Shown: positions 58,851 through 64,000 of the stretch, in pieces
Layout of the letters: each line of letters opens with the position of its first letter
Numbering within the stretch: the stretch's first letter is position 1
DNA from: Gymnopus androsaceus JB14
Lineage: Eukaryota > Basidiomycota > Agaricomycetes > Agaricales > Omphalotaceae
Assembly: GCA_009733575.1 (NCBI GenBank)
Contig: ML769514.1
Span: forward strand, 1 to 64,000
Length of the DNA: 64,000 nt
Direction: 5' to 3'
Made by a program: the position numbers and the translations under genes
Notes under the pieces: generated by a model
Databases searched by the model: none
Told to the model about the DNA's origin: nothing
Seen by the model: the letters and a program-made list of their open reading frames with translations, nothing else

Positions 58851-59237
58851 ATGTCACAACCTAGGCCTACTGCACCAGCCATTTGCAGAACAGCATCAGG
58901 CCAAGCCACTGCAGCATCCAGTAGCAAACCTACATCTCTACCATTACTAGTGTATAGCTCGGATATGCCGGGTATACCAAGTTTCTGGACAGCCCTTACC
59001 TAGTGATCTCCCACAAAATCCTCCACCCCATCTCCATCAGATTCAGATTCAGAATCATCAGGGGCACTTGAATCAGATTCCAATGACAACAACAGCAATA
59101 TGTCTAAAGCATCAAAAGCCTTTGATAAGGTTACACTTTTAAAGTTGGACAGATTAAATTGGGACACATGGAAAACTCAAGTAGAATTTGCAGCCAGATC
59201 TATTGGCTATCAACATTATCTGGAATCAGTTTTGCCC
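58851..59237 (+). pseudogene. copia Gag, N-terminal part
   Basis: ATG 58851 (MSQPRPTAPAICRTASGQ) reads through Ser-rich sequence, tandem stops (TAG TGA near 59000), an acidic Ser/Asp region, then the Gag start typical of copia elements: KLDRLNWDTWKTQVEFAA and YLESVLPN. The frame is cut by the MITE directly after LPN. Confidence 0.75.
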
Positions 59238-59807
59238 AACTACCAATTTCTCATGCCCAAATGCAGCTCAATCATAAGATAAAAAATATGATAAAGGGAC
59301 AATAAGGATTAGGCCAGAGTGGCCCCGGCCTCCTCAGCATCTAACTCGGAGAATCCGAGTAGGTTGTTCAAGAAAATTAACAATTGAGTATCATACACAT
59401 CCAATGATGATGACAATGGGGAAACACAAGGGTTCAATGTAGCAGTAATGGAGAAAGAGTTGATGGTTATGAAGTATTGCACGTGTTTGAATAGAGAAAG
59501 AGTCAATGAATGAATGCGCTGCCTTTTGTAAACCTGTCAAGGTTTGAGTATTGCATTCAAAGATAGTGGTAATGGAGAAAGGGTCAATGAGTGAAGGATC
59601 TACCTTTTATAGGCCGTGACACATGCTTCCTAAATTCATGATGAATGTGTCGCGTCAACGCAAAGGTCAACTTGACAGTGTGGAGGGATCTGATTCTGAT
59701 GGTTTACATTGAATACGGGCAGAGGCTCTGGATTTAGTAATCTTTACTTCATTATCATAGCTTTTATCTTATGATTGAGCCGCATTTGGGTGTGAGAAAT
59801 TGGTAGT
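59238..59807. mobile_element. 570-bp MITE in copia Gag
   Basis: Inverted repeats of about 55 nt at 59238 and 59807 share ACTACCAATTTCTCA, CCCAAATGC and GCTCAATCATAAGATAAAA, with few mismatches. The interruption of Gag fixes the limits. No target duplication is clear. A TTGAGTATCATAC region and GGAGAAAG(A/G)GTCAATGA repeat lie inside. Confidence 0.85.
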
Positions 59808-60165
59808 TCAAACCTAAGTATCTGGAATAGAATCCTCAATTGGACACAGAAATAGATGCAACAGGGAAAAGAAAAATGATCTTTTGAATGCAATTATTGG
59901 CAGGTTATTGGATGGAATATTCCGGAGGTATAGGAACTACAACAACACAAAATAGTTGTGGGACAATCTACTTGCTGATTATGATTCTAAAAATGCTCTT
60001 ACTGAATCATTTTTGCAAAGGCAACTTCACAGTATGCAATGCACCAACCCAGCAAAGGTCAATAAACATTGGACAATATGACCAGCATCCGCAATGACCT
60101 CACAATGAGGGGAATCAATATCAATGATGATATATTTGTCAACACCATTATGTCATTAATATGCT
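59808..60165 (+). pseudogene. copia Gag, middle part
   Basis: After the MITE the frame reads REKKNDLLNAIIGRLLDGIF, stop, LWDNLLADYDSKNALTESFL, QRQLHSMQC, then after a shift MTSIRNDLTMRGININDDIF and VNTIMSLI, where it ends. These are ordinary copia Gag segments with one or two frameshifts. Confidence 0.7.
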
Positions 60166-62036
60166 GATTTTTTGGCTAAGGCTAGAACTGCACAGAACCA
60201 ATAATCCTAGGTTCTGTTGGTAACAAAACAAGGTCAATAATAGAACTATAGTGAGCTCAAGCTGATAGTTAAAATCTACTAAGGACCTATTTTACCCAAG
60301 AGGTTGCAGAGTAACAGTACGCGCAATGGTACAATACTTAACTTTGTGAATGCGCCTTGATCAAAGTCCTATGCACAGTATGGTGTAGCGAGGCAAGCTT
60401 GTTGGATAATAAGTTGCTGACCAAGGCAGATAAACCAGCCGACATACCAGTTATACTAGACTAGGTCATTGAAGGATATACCCAAGGGGTTGAAGTCTTA
60501 AACAAGGCATCACTTCCGCAATCAGCTCACCGAGGAGTCCACACAACACTCAAGTTAATTAAACAAAGCAAGGTGGACCAAGATGAGGAAGTACCCTAAC
60601 ATGTGCCCTCAAAGTTAATGCTTGTTGGGAAGCACTCAGGCAGATCACCGTGGCAGTCCAACATGGCCACATGACCCACCTGCTGTAGCTACTTCTAGAG
60701 CATGGAAGGACCAAGGAGCATTTCTATCCAAGCCTTAGCATTCTACCGAGATATATATACTACCATGCATCTAGACTCGAGACTGCGCAGAACTAGGGAT
60801 GATAACCAGTCTCCCATTGGCGAGGAAAAACGTAGAAATACTTCCAAGGGCTGTTCTACTAAAGGAACTGGTGAGCCTTGTAAAAAGGCAAATGAATTGA
60901 GTCGATTCAGACCAAAAATCCCGAAAGTCAACCCAATCAAGGAAGACAAACAAACAAGGCAGCGGAATGTCGAGGCAAAACCATAGTATACACGCATATA
61001 TGGACATTATTTTATCTTTTCCTATTTAATTACTCTGTTTCATCCTATCTCACTCAGTTTTTCTCATTTTCCTATTTTATTATATCTTGCTCAGTATATA
61101 AGGGTAGCTATTCTAGCTTGGAATGACAAGTTAGAGTTGATACCTGAAACACAGTTCTATCTTAGGACCTGTAGTGATTCGTATATGCTCAGATGCATCT
61201 GCATCATCCTCTACAACCTTTGAAATGGGTGACCTTCTTGTAACCTCAATATTACTGAGGCAATTCATTCTACTTCCCCGCTATTAAATCAAGCATTCCT
61301 AGTTTTCATCTTGAAGAGAGGTCACATCAGTCTTAGGACTGCAGGTGGAGCCTAATGTGCACACCTCGACCAGCCCATTGATGATTAGGAAGGTCTTGGA
61401 ACCAAGTGTCGGCTTGGTCTAGTTTTAGGGAGGAAACTTCTCAGAGTGTTACCTAGCTTTACCAACAGATTCTACCCCTTGCCCACTCTTCACTGAATGT
61501 GTTTAAAACGCCTAGTCAAGTGACTTGCATGGCGGTTGTATAAGCTTGTTAGGTAACTTGCAGGATTCCCTGAGAGTTGGAGTATCATTGCGCGGCAACG
61601 TAAAGGCTCCCGAGATATGCTAAGTCATTTGTTGAGTCAGCGTACTTGACCCGTGCTTGGGTATTTCACCGCGGATACACAAATTTGTCTGTTGACTTGG
61701 CGTACTTGACCCGTGCTTTGGTGTTTGCTTTCCCCTTGATTAGTTCAGCATGTCGTCGTACGTTAGTTGGCTTTTCAAAATCTCCCTCCAAATATAAACC
61801 TTGTTCATTCGCACTGTCTGTGCCACTGTCAAGTGCTTTCTCTTTGAATCAATTAGTAGTTGAGGGAACCTTTGACAACCTCCTTCCTTGAATTAAATTA
61901 AACCTTTTGGATTGAATCTGATTGGGGTGATTGTTGTTTGGTCAGTTTTCAAACCTAGCACAAATCTAACTCATCATTGTCTGTGCCCAACATCTTGAAA
62001 GCCACTATAAGCACATCAGAGCTTGGTCGCAGGTGG
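60166..62036. other. unassigned nested sequence, LTR-like in part
   Basis: No clear domain. A plus-strand frame (60702-60986) is Lys/Arg-rich and ends shortly before a region with a TATA box (CAGTATATAAGGG at about 61093). It could be the tail and LTR of another retroelement, but no terminal repeats were found. It must have entered the Gag gene because Gag resumes on its far side. Confidence 0.35.
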
Positions 62037-63085
62037 TGAAACCCGCAGGTACCCGCAGGTACATCCGCCAAAATACCTGCGGGTTTTTGGCACCCGTGGA
62101 TGGTCACTATCCGCGGGTACGGGTACCCACAGGTACAGGTATGAGTTTTGATGGAATTGCAGATACCCGCGGGTTACCTGCACTACCCGCTGACTTGATA
62201 TCAATTAAATTTTAATGTATAAAATGGCATAATTTTAATAGAGATGTCATTTTACATGATAAGTATGTCTTGGTACTTACTAGTATCAGGATTAGTATCA
62301 GCAATAGACTCTAATAGTAAGAACTAATCCATAGTACTAGTTCAAATACCAATGCCACTAGGTCTAAACTATGAAGTATTTAGTATTTACTGCCAATGTC
62401 AGCACTTCCATCCAAGTAAGTACAGCTAACTACTGTTAATTAATAGTAGATTTATCAGGAACAACTACTTGACTACTACAGTATACTAGTGAGGGAGCAA
62501 CAATACTTCTTAAAAGTAAACAGCATTAATATTGATACTTACTTGTAAGTAACTACTACAGTCATCACTCAATCAGAGGCTGATAAGTACCTTGATAAGT
62601 ACTTAGTAAGTATGGTAGTAAATTACATTACTTTGTAGTAATTGGGTAACAGAGGTTGTTCTACTAGACCAATTGTATCCAAACTTAGGAGTTAAGCTGA
62701 AGGGATGTAGAAGAATGAAAGAAAATTGTTAAAAAGATGGATAGAAGAAATAATGGAGAAGAAGAGTGTTATATTCATATGAATGAAGTGTACTAACACA
62801 TAGTAACTAAGTATAGTAAGTCCAAGTACTAGTACTCTACTAGTTTAATACCATTAGTATCTATTTTACATTCATTATATAAATATCTATTATACAAATG
62901 TATACCATATTTACTGTACCAATGTAACCTCACAGTTACCTGTAACATCCGCGGGTACCTGCATGAAAAATACCCGCGGGTAACGGGTATTTTAAGCGCC
63001 GGGTTTCCACGGGTACAGGTATGGACTCCGAGATAATGAATACCTGCGGGTACAGGTACAGGTAACCCGCGGATAGTACTCGTAC
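62037..63085. repeat. ACCCGCGGGTA-armed, AT-cored non-coding element
   Basis: Left arm 62037-62195 and right arm 62937-63085 are built of ACCCGCGGGTA, ACCCGCAGGTA and GGTACAGGTA words in both orientations. The core (about 62200-62935) is AT-rich with many CTAGTA motifs and no coding sequence. The arms are inverted relative to each other in an irregular, multi-copy way, unlike a simple TIR. Confidence 0.65.
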
Positions 63086-63600
63086 CAATCTCTGAAGCAC
63101 ATTAGCGGTTTTCTCTGTGAAAGCAGAAAAGAAGCTCAATCCTGCTGAGCTCATTTCCACCATCCGTGCAGAAGCAATGGTACACCAAATGTGACATGAG
63201 AACAAGAAAGAATTGGCAAAGTATGCCAGTAACAGGGGAGGAGGAGGTTTACAAGGTCAAGGAAATTCCTTTTAGGGGAAATTCCCAAGGCAGAGGCGAA
63301 GGCTGAGGAGGGGCAAAAAGTTGCCAAGACTCCATCTGATCCAATTGGGAGGCAAAGGACACTTCGGCAATCAATGTCCATCAGAAAAATGCAGCCAAGC
63401 CAACAAGGCTAAGGAGACAAAACCTCCCAAGGAGCAGAAGCCGGATGGAAACTGGAGGGAGAGGCCAAGGAACAATGAAGTGGCATCCTCATCTATGATT
63501 GAGGAAGTACCAGAGTCATCATGGGCAGCAATTGAAATTCTTGCTAAGCCAGGGAATCTTGTTTTCAAATTTTCCAAAATTGCTGATAATTTGAAATAGC
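63086..63600 (+). pseudogene. copia Gag, C-terminal part with damaged zinc knuckle
   Basis: Reads LAVFSVKAEKKLNPAELIST, IRAEAMVHQM, stop, ENKKELAKYASNRGGGG, then GGKGHFGNQCPSEKCSQANK, which is the second half of a CCHC zinc knuckle; the first two cysteines are not readable. A Lys/Pro-rich segment and SSMIEEVPESSWAAIE follow to a stop at 63598. Confidence 0.75.
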
Positions 63601-64000
63601 ATTGTTGAGCACTCGCACAACAACTCCTCCACCTCTTACTCTCATAACTTCATCAGAACTCAATGAGCAGCACAATGAAGAAGAGGAAGAAGTATACATC
63701 GACATTAATCTCTTTCCTTCTTTCAAATTTGAATATGACACTGAAGATGGAGTTGAAAAATTTGATCATGCTTTTGCTGCAGCCCACAGTTATGGAGCAA
63801 TTCTTTTTGACTCCAGATGCTCTACCCACACGATGCCACTCACCAGTGAACTCGGGAATCAAAATGAGTGTCCAACATGAGTCATCCAGGCTGCTAACAT
63901 GGAAACTTTCATGGCAAACATCTCTGGCACACTCCATCTTGATCTCCCCATATACAGACGGGAAGTCCAAGCACTAAAGCTCAATCGCACCCTCTTATTT
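63601..64000 (+). pseudogene. copia protease segment, continuing beyond the window
   Basis: An acidic stretch leads to FDHAFAAAHSYGAILFDSRC and STH, the copia protease active site DSGCSTH with Gly changed to Arg. After a frame change the readable sequence NMETFMANISGTLHLDLPIY continues to the window edge. GAG-pre-integrase should follow outside. Confidence 0.65.

Larger units (their letters stand above)
58793..64000 (+). mobile_element. Ty1/copia retrotransposon with nested insertions, cut by window end
   Basis: Gag starts at 58851, is interrupted by a MITE (59238-59807), resumes to about 60165, is interrupted by unassigned DNA (60166-62036) and a GC-armed element (62037-63085), and resumes at about 63090. 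It continues into a protease-like segment that runs to the window edge. Stops and frameshifts are present in most segments. Confidence 0.75.

Overview
This window is repeat-rich DNA from a filamentous fungus, most likely an Agaricomycete (mushroom-forming basidiomycete). The evidence is the short GT..AG introns of about 45-70 nt, the terminal part of a KDZ-type transposase, an ULP1-protease/DDE transposon, an adenylating reductase of the A-T-R type, a DUF6534-like membrane protein and Ty1/copia elements primed by a half initiator tRNA-Met. No rRNA, tRNA or CRISPR array was recognised. All calls come from reading the sequence; no database search was run.

Layout. 1-9 kb: one minus-strand Ty1/copia element (5' LTR at 8671-8990), interrupted by two GC-armed, AT-cored non-coding elements and truncated inside its reverse transcriptase. 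9-11.3 kb: a decayed hAT transposase gene carrying a MITE. 11.3-16.5 kb: LTR and gag remnants and a MITE. 16.7-19.8 kb: a tandem repeat, one unassigned coding exon and a multi-exon short-chain dehydrogenase gene that looks intact. 20.2-21.8 kb: two hAT-type MITEs with perfect 8-bp target duplications. 22.1-23.2 kb: a proline/threonine-rich hypothetical protein. 23.5-30.6 kb: satellites, two minisatellite arrays, a roughly 3-kb tandem duplication and an assembly gap (27180-27204). 30.6-34.5 kb: KDZ remnant, a 1.85-kb foldback element and a cluster of CAGCTG-centred palindromes. 34.9-37.3 kb: a GMC oxidoreductase with one frameshift. 37.7-39.6 kb: three small TIR elements. 40.2-41.7 kb: a decayed DUF6534-like gene. 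42.0-50.6 kb: two large TA-flanked transposons placed end to end, one with ULP1 protease plus DDE transposase, the other a pogo/Tigger-like transposase plus an opposing accessory gene. 50.7-51.8 kb: a DUF829 (TMEM53-like) gene. 52.8-57.3 kb: the adenylating reductase. 58.4-64 kb: a plus-strand copia element with nested insertions, running off the window end.

The host genes (dehydrogenase, GMC oxidoreductase, DUF6534-like, DUF829, adenylating reductase) sit in gaps between mobile elements. The oxidoreductases and the adenylating reductase could belong to one scattered secondary-metabolism neighbourhood, but that is inference. The most unusual material is the ULP1-DDE transposon with its matching 234-bp MITE, its exact abutment with the second transposon at a single TA, and several non-coding element types built from palindromes or GC-rich arms. 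Many elements carry stops, frameshifts or lost catalytic residues.
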